This document shows, in pieces, positions 17,632-26,207 of a stretch of 64,000 nt of DNA. Position numbers and translations under genes: made by a program. The notes beneath the pieces are model-generated. The model did no database searches. It saw only the letters and a list, made by a program, of their open reading frames with translations, and had not been told where the DNA came from. The DNA lies in contig NZ_JADMJL010000016.1 in assembly GCF_018780585.1 (NCBI RefSeq), forward strand, positions 220,766 through 284,765. The letters run 5' to 3'. Source of the stretch: Methyloversatilis discipulorum. GTDB taxonomy: Bacteria; Pseudomonadota; Gammaproteobacteria; Burkholderiales; Rhodocyclaceae. Numbering within the stretch: the first letter of the stretch is position 1; every line of letters starts with the position of its first letter.

Positions 17632-18918
17632 ATGGCTGAGCATCCGAAGCAGGCAGACAGCGTCATTGACACCAGCGCGACGCGCCGCAGCTTTCTCAAG
17701 CAGGGCGCCGCACTCGGTGTGGGAGCTTCGCTGATGAGCATGGTGCCCCCCGGCGTGCGTTCGGCGGCCTGGGCCGCCGGTTCCGACGCCCCCGAGAAGA
17801 AGGAAGTGCGCATCGGCTTCATCCCGCTGACCGACTGTTCCAGCGTCGTGATGGCGGCGGTGGAGAAGTTCGACGAGAAGTACGGCATCAAGATCATCCC
17901 GTCGAAGGAAGCGTCGTGGGCTGCGGTGCGCGACAAGCTGGTGAATGGCGAACTGGATGCCGCGCACGTGCTGTACGGCCTGATCTACGGCGTGCATCTG
18001 GGCGTTGGCGGTCCGAAGAAGGACATGGCCAACCTGATGACGCTGAACAACAACGGTCAGGCCATCACGCTCGCCAACAAGCTGAAGGACCAGGGTGTGA
18101 CCGACGGCGCCAGCCTGCAGAAGCTGATCGCCGCCAAGCCGGGTGAATACACCTTCGCCCAGACCTTCCCGACCGGCACCCACGCGATGTGGCTGTACTA
18201 CTGGCTGGCGGCCAATGGCATCAACCCGATGAAGGACGTCAAGGTGATCACCGTGCCGCCTCCGCAGATGGTGGCCAATATGCGGGTCGGCAACATGGAC
18301 GGCTTCTGCGTCGGCGAGCCGTGGAACAACCGCGCCATCATCGACAAGATCGGCTTCACCGCGGTCACCACCCAGGACATCTGGGTCGATCACCCGGAAA
18401 AGGTGCTGGGCACGACGGCGGAGTGGGTGAGCAAGTACCCGAACACCGCGCGTGCGATGACCTCGGCCGTGCTCGAAGCGTCGCGCTGGATCGACGCCTC
18501 GCTCGCCAACCGTCGCAAGACCGCCGAAACGGTGGCCGCCAAGTCCTACATCAACACCGACATGGACGTCATCCTGGAACGCATGCTGGGCCGCTATTCC
18601 AATGGTCTGGGCAAGAGCTGGGACGACAAGAACGCGATGAAATTCTTCAATGACGGCGCGGTGAACTTCCCCTACCTGTCGGACGGCATGTGGTTCCTGA
18701 CCCAGCACAAGCGCTGGGGCCTGATCAAGACCGACCCCGACTACCTGGCGGTGGCCAAGGCGATCAACCGCACCGACATCTACAAGCAGGCCGCCACCGC
18801 GGTCGGCGTGTCGCTGCCGAAGAGCGACATGCGGACGCACAAGCTGATCGACGGCGTCGTGTGGGACGGCAAGGACCCGAAGAAGTACGCCGGCAGCTTC
18901 AAGATCAACGCCGCGTAA
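17632..18918 (+). CDS. nrtA: Nitrate/nitrite ABC transporter, substrate-binding protein (Tat-exported)
   Basis: 428 residues, NrtA/CmpA family. A twin-arginine signal T-RR-S-F-L-K-Q at 17-24 precedes a hydrophobic stretch and an A-W-A-A cleavage area near 48. The mature protein starts VRIGFIPLTDCSSVVMAA and contains FAQTFPTGTHAMWLYYW and GFCVGEPWNNRAI, typical of nitrate-binding NrtA/NasS proteins. It captures nitrate in the periplasm for NrtB/D. The ATG at 17632 has GGAG in front; the ATG at 17612 is in another frame. Expression is controlled by the leader terminator just upstream. The strong Tat signal excludes it being the cytoplasmic sensor NasS. Confidence 0.9.
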   Translation: MAEHPKQADSVIDTSATRRSFLKQGAALGVGASLMSMVPPGVRSAAWAAGSDAPEKKEVRIGFIPLTDCSSVVMAAVEKFDEKYGIKIIPSKEASWAAVRDKLVNGELDAAHVLYGLIYGVHLGVGGPKKDMANLMTLNNNGQAITLANKLKDQGVTDGASLQKLIAAKPGEYTFAQTFPTGTHAMWLYYWLAANGINPMKDVKVITVPPPQMVANMRVGNMDGFCVGEPWNNRAIIDKIGFTAVTTQDIWVDHPEKVLGTTAEWVSKYPNTARAMTSAVLEASRWIDASLANRRKTAETVAAKSYINTDMDVILERMLGRYSNGLGKSWDDKNAMKFFNDGAVNFPYLSDGMWFLTQHKRWGLIKTDPDYLAVAKAINRTDIYKQAATAVGVSLPKSDMRTHKLIDGVVWDGKDPKKYAGSFKINAA

Positions 18919-18971
18919 TGTTCCCGGCGCGGGGCCTGCTCCGCGCCGACCGGTACTGAAAGGAATCCGTC

Positions 18972-19886
18972 ATGAGTGCAGCAACCCTCACATCAGACAA
19001 GGTCGTGTCCATGCATGCCACCCCGTCCGCGGTGCCGGCCCCGGCCGCCAACGAAGCGGCTGCGCCGGTCGCGAAGGCCGCGCCGCGCGAGCCGCGCACG
19101 CCGATCTCCGAAATCCTGCTCGCGGTGTTCAAGGCGGTGTTCCCACCGATCGCCGGCATGGCGCTGCTGGTTGCCGTGTGGGCGCTGCTGGCGGCCAAGG
19201 GCGGCAGCATTCCGGGTCCGCTCGCCGTATGGGACGCGGCCAAAGTGCTGTTCGCCGATCCCTTCTACAACAACGGCCCCAACGACATGGGCATAGGCTG
19301 GAACGTGCTGTCCTCGCTGCAGCGCGTCGGCATCGGCTTCGGCTTCGCGGCGCTGGTGGGCATTCCGCTCGGCTTCATCATCGGCCGCTTCGCCTTCATG
19401 AACGCGATGTTCGATCCGGTCATTTCGCTGCTGCGCCCGGTCAGTCCGCTGGCCTGGCTGCCGATCGGCCTGCTGGTGTTCAAGCAGGCGGACCCGGCAG
19501 CGACCTGGACCATCTTCATCTGTTCGATCTGGCCGATGATCATCAACACCGCGGTCGGCGTGCAGCGCGTGCCGCAGGACTACATGAACGTGGCCCGCGT
19601 GCTCGACCTCGACGAGTGGAAGATCGTCACCAAGATCCTGTTCCCGTCGGTGCTGCCCTACATGCTGACCGGCATCCGCCTGTCCATCGGCACCGCCTGG
19701 CTGGTCATCGTTGCCGCGGAGATGCTGACCGGCGGCGTGGGCATCGGTTTCTGGGTGTGGGACGAGTGGAACAACCTGAAGGTGGAGCACATCATCATCG
19801 CCATCTTCGTCATCGGCATCGTCGGCCTGCTGCTCGAACAGGCGCTGCTGCTGCTCGCCCGCCGCTTCTCGTACGGCAACAGCTGA
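18972..19886 (+). CDS. nrtB: Nitrate ABC transporter permease
   Basis: 304 residues. An Ala/Pro-rich cytoplasmic extension (1-45) precedes about six membrane helices (first at about 57-75). The EAA loop of binding-protein permeases is present (ARVLDLDEWKIVTKILFPSVLPYMLTGIR-type segment near 210-235), which contacts the ATPase. It forms the membrane pore for nitrate. AAAGGAAT precedes the ATG, and it is 53 bases from nrtA and 67 from the ATPase gene. Confidence 0.9.
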   Translation: MSAATLTSDKVVSMHATPSAVPAPAANEAAAPVAKAAPREPRTPISEILLAVFKAVFPPIAGMALLVAVWALLAAKGGSIPGPLAVWDAAKVLFADPFYNNGPNDMGIGWNVLSSLQRVGIGFGFAALVGIPLGFIIGRFAFMNAMFDPVISLLRPVSPLAWLPIGLLVFKQADPAATWTIFICSIWPMIINTAVGVQRVPQDYMNVARVLDLDEWKIVTKILFPSVLPYMLTGIRLSIGTAWLVIVAAEMLTGGVGIGFWVWDEWNNLKVEHIIIAIFVIGIVGLLLEQALLLLARRFSYGNS

Positions 19887-19953
19887 TCCCGTCCAAACGA
19901 TTGCATTGAACTGAGGCGGCCGGTGCCACGCACCGGCCCGCGAGGAGACCACC

Positions 19954-20748
19954 ATGAGCAAGACCATCGTGAAAGTCGAGAACGCAGGCATGACCTTCGA
20001 TACCAAGAAGGGCAAGTTCGTCGCGCTGCGCGACATCGACCTCACCATTGCCGAAGGCGAGTTCGTCACGCTGATCGGCCACTCCGGCTGCGGCAAGTCC
20101 ACGCTGCTGAACCTGATCGCCGGCCTGACCCTGCCCACCTCCGGCAACCTGATCTGCGACGGCCGCGAGATCGCCGGTCCGGGGCCGGAGCGCGCCGTGG
20201 TGTTCCAGAACCACTCGCTGCTGCCCTGGCTCACCTGCTTCGAGAACGTGCTGCTCGCGGTCGAGCGCGTGTTCGGCAAGAAGGAAGGCAAGATCAAGCT
20301 GAAGGCGCGTGCCGAGGCGGCCCTGGACATGGTGCACATGACCCACGCGCTGCATAAGTATCCGCACGAGATTTCCGGCGGCATGAAGCAGCGCGTCGGC
20401 ATCGCCCGTGCCTTCGCGATGGAGCCGAAGATCCTGCTGATGGACGAGCCCTTCGGTGCGCTCGACGCGCTGACCCGCGCCAGCCTGCAGGACGAGCTGA
20501 ATGGCGTGATGGAAAAGACCGGCGCCACCGTGGTGATGGTGACGCACGACGTCGATGAAGCCGTGCTGCTGTCCGACCGCATCGTCATGATGACCAACGG
20601 TCCGGCCGCCACCATAGGCGAAATCCTCGACGTGAAGCTGGCGCGCCCGCGCGACCGGCTGAAGCTCGCGCATGACGCCGACTTCGTCGAGTACCGCGCC
20701 GCGCTGCTCGAGTTCCTGTACCAGAAGCAGGTGAAGAAGGCGGCCTGA
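19954..20748 (+). CDS. nrtD: Nitrate ABC transporter ATP-binding protein
   Basis: 264 residues with Walker A GHSGCGKST (about 46-54), Q-loop VVFQNHSLLPWLT, signature SGGMKQRVGIARA and Walker B LLMDEPFGALDALTR, then the switch His in VTHDVDEA. It drives nitrate import through NrtB. It has a single domain, so it is NrtD-like; the fused NrtC form (with a binding domain) is absent. GAGGAGA is present before the ATG. The nitrate and nitrite reductase genes are not in the window; a terminator follows. Confidence 0.88.
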   Translation: MSKTIVKVENAGMTFDTKKGKFVALRDIDLTIAEGEFVTLIGHSGCGKSTLLNLIAGLTLPTSGNLICDGREIAGPGPERAVVFQNHSLLPWLTCFENVLLAVERVFGKKEGKIKLKARAEAALDMVHMTHALHKYPHEISGGMKQRVGIARAFAMEPKILLMDEPFGALDALTRASLQDELNGVMEKTGATVVMVTHDVDEAVLLSDRIVMMTNGPAATIGEILDVKLARPRDRLKLAHDADFVEYRAALLEFLYQKQVKKAA

Positions 20749-20772
20749 AGGCCTGGTTGCCACGGCGCCGGG

Positions 20773-20797
20773 AAGGGCGGGCTGAGGTCCGCCTTTT
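20773..20797 (+). terminator. Terminator of the nrt operon
   Basis: AAGGGCGG (20773-20780) pairs with CCGCCTTT (20789-20796), including one G-U pair, around an eight-base loop and into TTTT. Confidence 0.65.
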
Positions 20798-20919
20798 CCA
20801 TTTGTGTCATCGTCTCGCGCTCGGCGCGGAAATGAACCGTGGCGCGGGCGGTATCCCGCCCATCGCAGCAGTCTCCGGCGCTTATCATCGCCGTCATCGA
20901 ATACAGGTGAGGCATGCCG

Positions 20920-21621
20920 ATGACGGCCGACGCAAACAGGGTTCTGCTGATCGACGACGACGCCGAGCTCAGTGCGATGCTCGGCGAGTACATCGCCAAT
21001 GAAGGGTACGCGGTCGAGCGCGCGGCCGATGGAGAAAGCGGTCTGACGCTGCTGCGCCAGGGCGACTTCGCCATCGTCGTGCTCGACGTGATGATGCCGC
21101 GCGTGTCCGGCATCGAAGTGCTGCGCCGGCTGCGCGCCTTCTCCGGCGTGCCGGTGCTGATGCTCACCGCGCGTGGCGACGATATCGACTGCGTGCTCGC
21201 GCTCGAACTGGGCGCCGACGACTACGTGCAGAAGCCATGCACGCCGCGCGAACTGGTGGCGCGGCTGCGCGCGATTCTGCGGCGCATCGGCGGCGCGCGC
21301 ACCCAGGCGGCCAGCGACGACGCCATCGTCGTCGGCGCGCTGGCCGTGTGGCCGCAGCGGCGCTGCGCCGAGTACGGCAACACGCTGCTCACCCTCACCA
21401 GTTCCGAATACGGCCTGCTCGAAGTGCTGGCGCGCAACGCCGGCAGCGTGGTGTCCAAGGCCGAGCTGTCGCTGCAGGCGCTGGGCCGGCCGATGGGCCC
21501 TTACGACCGCAACATCGATGTGCACGTGAGCGCCATCCGGCAGAAGCTGGCGCCGCTCAGCGGCGGTCGCCCGCTGATACAGACGGTGCGGGGCGTCGGC
21601 TACCAGCTGGTGCGCGCCTAG
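20920..21621 (+). CDS. OmpR/PhoB-type response regulator (CpxR-like)
   Basis: 233 residues from ATG 20920, which has GAGG eight bases upstream; ATG 20914 (two residues longer) is too close to it. The receiver has IDDDAELS, phosphoacceptor D56 in IVVLDVMMP, and Lys in YVQKPCTP. The winged-helix domain (about 135-230) shows LTSSEYGLLEVLARN and DRNIDVHVSAIRQKL, ending VRGVGYQLVRA. It is a DNA-binding transcription factor paired with the kinase encoded next, whose GTG start overlaps its TAG. The closest family by eye is CpxR/RstA; the signal is unknown. Confidence 0.88.
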   Translation: MTADANRVLLIDDDAELSAMLGEYIANEGYAVERAADGESGLTLLRQGDFAIVVLDVMMPRVSGIEVLRRLRAFSGVPVLMLTARGDDIDCVLALELGADDYVQKPCTPRELVARLRAILRRIGGARTQAASDDAIVVGALAVWPQRRCAEYGNTLLTLTSSEYGLLEVLARNAGSVVSKAELSLQALGRPMGPYDRNIDVHVSAIRQKLAPLSGGRPLIQTVRGVGYQLVRA

Positions 21622-22907
21622 TGGGCCGGCTGTTCTGGAAGCTGTTCTTCGCCTTCGTCGCCGCGCTGGCGGTGGCGGCGCTGCTGGTCGCGCTGGCGCT
21701 GTCGCTGATCTGGCCACGGGAGGGCCGCGGGCCACGGCCACAATCGGCGCTCATGGCCGACACGGTCGAGGTGTTGCTGCGCGAGCAGGGGCCGCCGGCG
21801 ACCGTCGCGCTGCTTGAGATCTGGCGTGCGCAGCAGGTGCCGCTGCCACTGCTTGTGCGGCCTGACGGCAGTGAGCTGTTCGGACGTACGGTGAGCGCGG
21901 AACGACTGGACACTGCGCGGGTCGTGTCCATCGAAGGCGCGCAGTGGAGAGTGCTGGTGGCCGCGCGCGGCGATCGACCGCCGTCGGTAGCTGGCGGACT
22001 GCCACTGCCGCCGCCGCCCTTCCTCGAAGTGGTCGCGCTGCTGATCGGCGCGCTCACCTTCAGCGCCGCGTTGGCATGGTATCTGTCGCGCCCGGTGCGT
22101 CACCTCAGCCAGGCGTTCGATGCACTGGCCGGCGGCGATCTGGGCGTACGTACGGCGGCACGGATCGGCCGCCGTCGCGACGAGATCGCCGATCTCGGCC
22201 GCGGTTTCGACCGCATGGCGGCACGCATCGAACAGCTGGTCGACGCGCAGCGCCGGCTGCTGCACGACGTGTCGCACGAACTGCGTTCGCCGCTCGCACG
22301 GATGAGTGCGGCCATCGGTCTGGCACGGCAGGATCCGTCGCGGATCGAAGCGATGCTGGAGCGCGTCGAGCGCGAGACGGCGCGGCTGGACACCCTGGTC
22401 AGCGAACTGCTGGGTCTGGCGAGGCTGGAGCACGACGCCGCGCACACGCTGCCGCAGCCGGTGGCGCTCGACGCCCTGCTGCACGATGTCGCCGGCGATG
22501 CGCGGTTCGAGGCGGCTGCGCGCGACGTCGAGGTCGTGCTGTCGACCGACGGCGCGGGGCCGGTCGTCAAGGGGCAGGTCGAACTCCTGCGCCGCACCTT
22601 CGACAACGTGCTGCGCAACGCGGTGAAGTACGCGCCGGCCGGTTCGGTGGTGCACATCGCGCTGGACCGGGCCGATGGGCGCGCCCGCGTCAGCATCAGC
22701 GACGGCGGTTGCGGCGTCGCCGACGGCGAACTGGAGCGCATCTTCGACCCCTTTTTCCGCGGCGAACGCCGTGACGGCAGTGCCGGCGCCGGACTTGGCC
22801 TGTCGATCGCGCGGCGCGCCGTCGAGGCGCATGGCGGAGACATCCGCGCGTCGAATGCCGAAGGCGGGGGCCTGCGCGTCGACATCCGGCTGCCGGCCGA
22901 GGACTGA
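21621..22907 (+). CDS. Sensor histidine kinase (CpxA-like)
   Basis: 428 residues, starting at a GTG that shares a base with the regulator stop codon. TM1 at about 8-28, a short periplasmic loop (about 30-130), TM2 at about 136-154, then HAMP with the RPVRHLSQAFDALAGGD segment. HisKA carries the phosphorylated His in LLHDVSHELRSPLARM. The HATPase has NVLRNAVKYAP, SDGGCGV and GAGLGLSIARR. It senses an envelope signal and phosphorylates the upstream regulator. The loop is too small for a large ligand domain. Confidence 0.88.
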   Translation: MGRLFWKLFFAFVAALAVAALLVALALSLIWPREGRGPRPQSALMADTVEVLLREQGPPATVALLEIWRAQQVPLPLLVRPDGSELFGRTVSAERLDTARVVSIEGAQWRVLVAARGDRPPSVAGGLPLPPPPFLEVVALLIGALTFSAALAWYLSRPVRHLSQAFDALAGGDLGVRTAARIGRRRDEIADLGRGFDRMAARIEQLVDAQRRLLHDVSHELRSPLARMSAAIGLARQDPSRIEAMLERVERETARLDTLVSELLGLARLEHDAAHTLPQPVALDALLHDVAGDARFEAAARDVEVVLSTDGAGPVVKGQVELLRRTFDNVLRNAVKYAPAGSVVHIALDRADGRARVSISDGGCGVADGELERIFDPFFRGERRDGSAGAGLGLSIARRAVEAHGGDIRASNAEGGGLRVDIRLPAED

Positions 22908-23227
22908 CGCGTCTTTACACAGTCGCCCGCCGGCAGTGCTTGCCGCTGCGCCGGTCGACCGCCGCGTCGGTGAAGGCCATCGGCGCTTCCGCACGATGCG
23001 GACGGCGGCGAAACTTGCCGGCGCATGACGAAAGGGGCGCTGCGGCACGCGACGCGGTGTCGCCGTGTAAAGAGGGCGGCGCAACGCAGCCCTTTTCCTT
23101 TACGTACGCTCACGCGGTTTTACCCGAAACGGCCGATTGGCGCGCCGTTTCGGGCCGATAACTTGCCCTGTGACCGGTGGCTGCCGATGCCGGCGGCCGC
23201 ATTTCTCATACACACAGGAGCATGGAC
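22908..23227. other. Non-coding stretch before the EF-hand gene, with a 10-bp inverted repeat
   Basis: No gene is seen. CCCGAAACGG (23123-23132) and CCGTTTCGGG (23145-23154) form a perfect 10-bp stem around 12 bases. Directly after it, GCCGATAA (23154-23161) is the perfect -10 of a flagellar sigma-28 promoter, but the -35 position (23135-23138) reads GATT, not TAAA, so promoter activity is doubtful. Confidence 0.45.
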
Positions 23228-23926
23228 ATGAGCATATCGGGTGTGGGCAGCAACATGGCCTCGGCGATGCAGTCGGCAATGCAGGCCAACCGGCCGCAGA
23301 AACCGGATGCGTCCGCGATGGCGGCGGACGTTTTCGCGCTGCTGGACAGCAGCGGCAAGGGCTATATCGACAGCAGCGATCTGGCCGGGGCGCTGGAATC
23401 GACCGGCAGCAGTGCCTCGGCCGAGGACCTGCTCGGCGCGATGGACGGCGACGGCGACGGCAAGGTGACCGAGCAGGAACTGGGCAGCCTGCTGCAGAAA
23501 GTGGCCGACCAGCTGGAGGACAGTTTCGGCGCGTCGCGCGTCGGCCAGGCGATGGGCAACCGTCCGCCGCCGCCGCCCCCGCCGCCGGCGGGCGAGGACG
23601 AAGGCATGAGCGTAGAGCAGCTGGGCGCGATGGCGGAAGAGGCCGAGGCATCGGGCAGCGCGGAGGCGAGCGAACTGGCAGCGCTGGTCGAGTCCTTCGA
23701 CGAGGCGGACACCGACGGCGACGGCAAGGTGAGCTTCCAGGAGGCGATGGCGTTCCGCGAATCCGAAGAGGCCGCGTCAGGCGCGTCGTCCGACAGTCGT
23801 CCGCCGCCGCCGGACGAGACCGCGCGCGACGAACGCATGCTGGCGCGCGTGTTTCAGATGCTGCAGGAATACACCGGCGACAGCAGCACGGCGAGTACCG
23901 GATCGACGCTGTCGGTCAGCGCCTGA
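23228..23926 (+). CDS. EF-hand calcium-binding protein with proline-rich linkers
   Basis: 232 residues from the ATG at 23228, which has AGGAG seven bases in front; the ATG at 23222 is too close to that site. Three EF-hand loops are visible: D-S-S-G-K-G-Y-I-D (about 39-47), D-G-D-G-D-G-K-V-T (about 74-82) and D-T-D-G-D-G-K-V-S (about 159-167). An eight-proline run (about 115-122) and a second PPPP patch separate acidic helical parts. The N-terminus SGVGSNMASAMQSAMQ is Ser/Ala/Met-rich and is not a classical signal peptide. Calcium binding is well supported; the role and location are unknown. Similar EF-hand proteins occur singly in many beta- and gammaproteobacteria. Confidence 0.7.
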   Translation: MSISGVGSNMASAMQSAMQANRPQKPDASAMAADVFALLDSSGKGYIDSSDLAGALESTGSSASAEDLLGAMDGDGDGKVTEQELGSLLQKVADQLEDSFGASRVGQAMGNRPPPPPPPPAGEDEGMSVEQLGAMAEEAEASGSAEASELAALVESFDEADTDGDGKVSFQEAMAFRESEEAASGASSDSRPPPPDETARDERMLARVFQMLQEYTGDSSTASTGSTLSVSA

Positions 23927-23931
23927 GTACA

Positions 23932-23968
23932 GCATGTCCGTTCCAGCCCCGCGCCGGAACGGACATGC
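23932..23968. terminator. Perfect 13-bp stem-loop after the EF-hand gene
   Basis: GCATGTCCGTTCC (23932-23944) and GGAACGGACATGC (23956-23968) around an 11-base loop, six bases after the stop codon. There is no T-run, so termination may be weak or rho-assisted; a 3'-end stabiliser is the alternative. Confidence 0.5.
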
Positions 23969-23987
23969 CGGGCGATCGACGACAGGC

Positions 23988-24031
23988 TTGACGAAGGGCC
24001 GTTGTTATATAAAATGAGAATCGTTCTCATA
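23988..24031 (+). promoter_or_regulatory. Sigma-70 promoter overlapped by a Fur box
   Basis: TTGACG (23988-23993), 16-bp spacer, TAAAAT (24010-24015). The -10 is overlapped by AATGAGAATCGTTCTCATA (24013-24031), a near-perfect palindrome that matches the Fur box pattern of betaproteobacteria. Iron-loaded Fur would block the promoter. The next gene starts 149 bases after the box. Confidence 0.75.
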
Positions 24032-24179
24032 AACGTACGGGCATGGCCTGGGCGTTGACGGGAATCCACTCTGGCATCCGGCGGCAGGTCCGGTCCGGAG
24101 CCAGTACCTCGAATTGCCTCCCAGCGAAGACAGAAGGCCAGGCCGGGCAAACACCTTCGTTCATCGGGAGATACATTCA

Positions 24180-24854
24180 ATGAAGCAGTCAGTCCTCGTC
24201 CGTTCCGTCGTCAGCGTTGTCCTGATCTCGGCATCCGCCTTCGCCCATGCCAACGGCACCCATGAGCAGTTCGTCGATCCGGAGGCGTCGCTGTCCTTCG
24301 ATGGCTGGAACGAACTGAACCGCAACCGCACCGGCGGTGCGCTGACCGTCGACGAGCTGGTCGCCGGCAGCGGCTCGAATGTCGCGGGGTCGGGCGACGC
24401 GATATTCACCCGCGTCAGCGGCGACCACTACCCGGCCGGTTTCGGCCTGTACGGCGGCGCCTCCACTTTCACCTTCACCGACACCACCGTCGATGCCGGC
24501 GCGACCGCGCTGGTGTTCCAGGGCATCATCAACGACTTCGACGGCCAGTTCGGCGGCACGCCCTTCAGCCTGACGCTGAGCTACAACGGCGGCAGCCAGG
24601 CCATCGCCGGCACGCTGGTCGACAGCACGCTGAACGGTGGCGTCAGCGACTACTTCCGCTACACGTGGGATCTGGCGGCGCTGGGCGTGCCGGTCGGTGC
24701 CTACACCGTGACGTTGAACGCAGGCTTCTCGCAGATGCTGGCGTTCCAGATCGACCAGGTCGCTGCCGTGCCGGAACCGGAAACCTATGCGCTGATGCTG
24801 TCCGGCCTCGGCCTGATCGCGCTGTCGGTGCGTCGGCGGATGCGCGGCGTCTGA
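24180..24854 (+). CDS. PEP-CTERM protein behind an iron-regulated promoter
   Basis: 224 residues. Signal peptide MKQSVLVRSVVSVVLISASAFAHA, a beta-rich Gly/Thr/Ser/Asp body with no cysteine, and a C-terminal sorting signal VPEPETYALMLSGLGLIAL followed by RRRMRG. PEP-CTERM proteins are exported, cut by exosortase and usually linked to exopolysaccharide or the cell surface. GGAGA precedes the ATG. The upstream Fur box implies expression in low iron. The body gives no family I know and has no obvious iron-binding motif. Confidence 0.75.
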   Translation: MKQSVLVRSVVSVVLISASAFAHANGTHEQFVDPEASLSFDGWNELNRNRTGGALTVDELVAGSGSNVAGSGDAIFTRVSGDHYPAGFGLYGGASTFTFTDTTVDAGATALVFQGIINDFDGQFGGTPFSLTLSYNGGSQAIAGTLVDSTLNGGVSDYFRYTWDLAALGVPVGAYTVTLNAGFSQMLAFQIDQVAAVPEPETYALMLSGLGLIALSVRRRMRGV

Positions 24855-24901
24855 TCGCCGGTCCGCCAACCGCCGTCTCGACGGCGGTTGCGGTAAATCG
24901 A

Positions 24902-24927
24902 AGGGCGCCGCATGCGGCGCCCTTTTT
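24902..24927. terminator. Terminator between convergent genes
   Basis: AGGGCGCCGC-AT-GCGGCGCCCT followed by TTTTT; a second stem CAACCGCCG/CGGCGGTTG lies just before it (about 24867-24890). It serves the PEP-CTERM gene on the plus strand. Confidence 0.85.
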
Positions 24928-24944
24928 ACCTTCAGCGATCGGCG

Positions 24945-26207
24945 TCAGCGCAGGTTGCCGCGCAGTCTCTGCACGTCGAGCGAACTGACTGGCGCCGCGG
25001 TGTTGCCCCAGCTGCCGCGGATGTGCGACACCACCAGCGCCACTTCATCGTCGCTGAGCGCGGCGGCGAAGGGCGGCATGCCGTAGGGACGCGGGTTGCC
25101 GCGCGTGGCGGGCGCGTAGCCGCCGCCCAGCACGATACGCACGGTGTTCGCCGGCGGGTCCATCGTCACCGCGCGGTTACCTGCCAGCGCCGGCCAGATG
25201 CCCGGCTTGCCCTCGCCGCGTTCGCCGTGACAGTCGGCGCAGTGCTCGCCGTAGAGCTGAGTACCGCGCTCGCGCCGCAGTTCGTCCAGTACGCCGGTCG
25301 ACTCCGCCTTCACCGACTGCGTCACCGGCAGCGACTTCAGATAGACCGCCATCGCGTCGAGATCGGCCGCCGACAGGTATTGCGTGCTGCCGAACACCAC
25401 CTCGGCCATCGGCCCGGCGGCGGTCGCGTTGCCGCTCACGCCGTCGCGCAGCAGGGCCACGATGTCCTTCTGTGCCCAGTCCGCCACGCCGGCTTCGTGC
25501 GGCGAGGTGAGCGATGGCGCGTACCAGTTCTGCACCGGCATCAGTCCGCCGGCCAGCGCGTCCGGATCGCTGCTCGCACCGAGTGCGTTGCGCGGCGCGT
25601 GGCAGGCGCTGCAGTGACCCAGACCCTGCACCAGATAGGCGCCGCGGTTCCAGTCCTCGGACTTCGTCGCGTCGGCCACGAACACGCCCGGCTTGAAATA
25701 GAGCGCCCGCCAGGCCAGCAGCGCCGCCTGCGTGTCGTAGGGGAAGCGCAGCGCGTGCGGCCGGTTCGGCTGTTCGACCGGCGGCAGCGTCTGCAGCCAG
25801 GCCCAGATCGCGTCGGCATCGGCGCGCGTGACGCGGGTGTAGCTGGTGTAGGGGAAGGCCGGATAGAGCAGGCGACCGTCGCGTGTGCGACCTTCGTGCA
25901 GCGCCTTCCAGAAGTCGTCGGCCGTCCATTGTCCGAGCCCGGTTGTCGGGTCCGGCGTCAGGTTGCTGGTGTAGATCGTGCCGAAGGGCGTGTCCATCGC
26001 CCGGCCGCCGGCCCAGGGCGTGCCGCCGGGCGCGGTGTGGCAGGCCATGCAGTTGCCGGCGCGCGCGAGGTATTCACCGCGCGCGACCTGTGCAGCGCGG
26101 TCTTCACCCGCGGCGCCGGTGGCCGGCTGATCCGCTGCCGGTTGCAGCGCGAGATAGACGCCTGCCGACGCGGCGAGCAGCAGCGCTGCGATCAGGAGGC
26201 GCTTCAT
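24945..26207 (-). CDS. Triheme cytochrome c (alcohol/aldehyde dehydrogenase cytochrome subunit type)
   Basis: 420 residues. An N-terminal hydrophobic segment (3-21) is a signal or anchor. Three heme sites are visible: CMACH at 53-57, CSACH near the middle and CADCH in the last third. The phrase TPFGTIYTSNLTPD after heme 1 is typical of the membrane cytochrome subunits of periplasmic alcohol, aldehyde or gluconate dehydrogenases (AdhB, Gdh). It should carry electrons from a periplasmic oxidation to quinone or a terminal oxidase. No dehydrogenase subunit is adjacent, so the partner is unknown. It overlaps the upstream diheme gene by four bases. Confidence 0.85.
   Translation of the reverse strand: MKRLLIAALLLAASAGVYLALQPAADQPATGAAGEDRAAQVARGEYLARAGNCMACHTAPGGTPWAGGRAMDTPFGTIYTSNLTPDPTTGLGQWTADDFWKALHEGRTRDGRLLYPAFPYTSYTRVTRADADAIWAWLQTLPPVEQPNRPHALRFPYDTQAALLAWRALYFKPGVFVADATKSEDWNRGAYLVQGLGHCSACHAPRNALGASSDPDALAGGLMPVQNWYAPSLTSPHEAGVADWAQKDIVALLRDGVSGNATAAGPMAEVVFGSTQYLSAADLDAMAVYLKSLPVTQSVKAESTGVLDELRRERGTQLYGEHCADCHGERGEGKPGIWPALAGNRAVTMDPPANTVRIVLGGGYAPATRGNPRPYGMPPFAAALSDDEVALVVSHIRGSWGNTAAPVSSLDVQRLRGNLR

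Noticed and set aside
17632-18918. nrtA considered as the NasS sensor
   Set aside because: A clear twin-arginine signal peptide places it in the periplasm, whereas NasS must be cytoplasmic to hold NasT.
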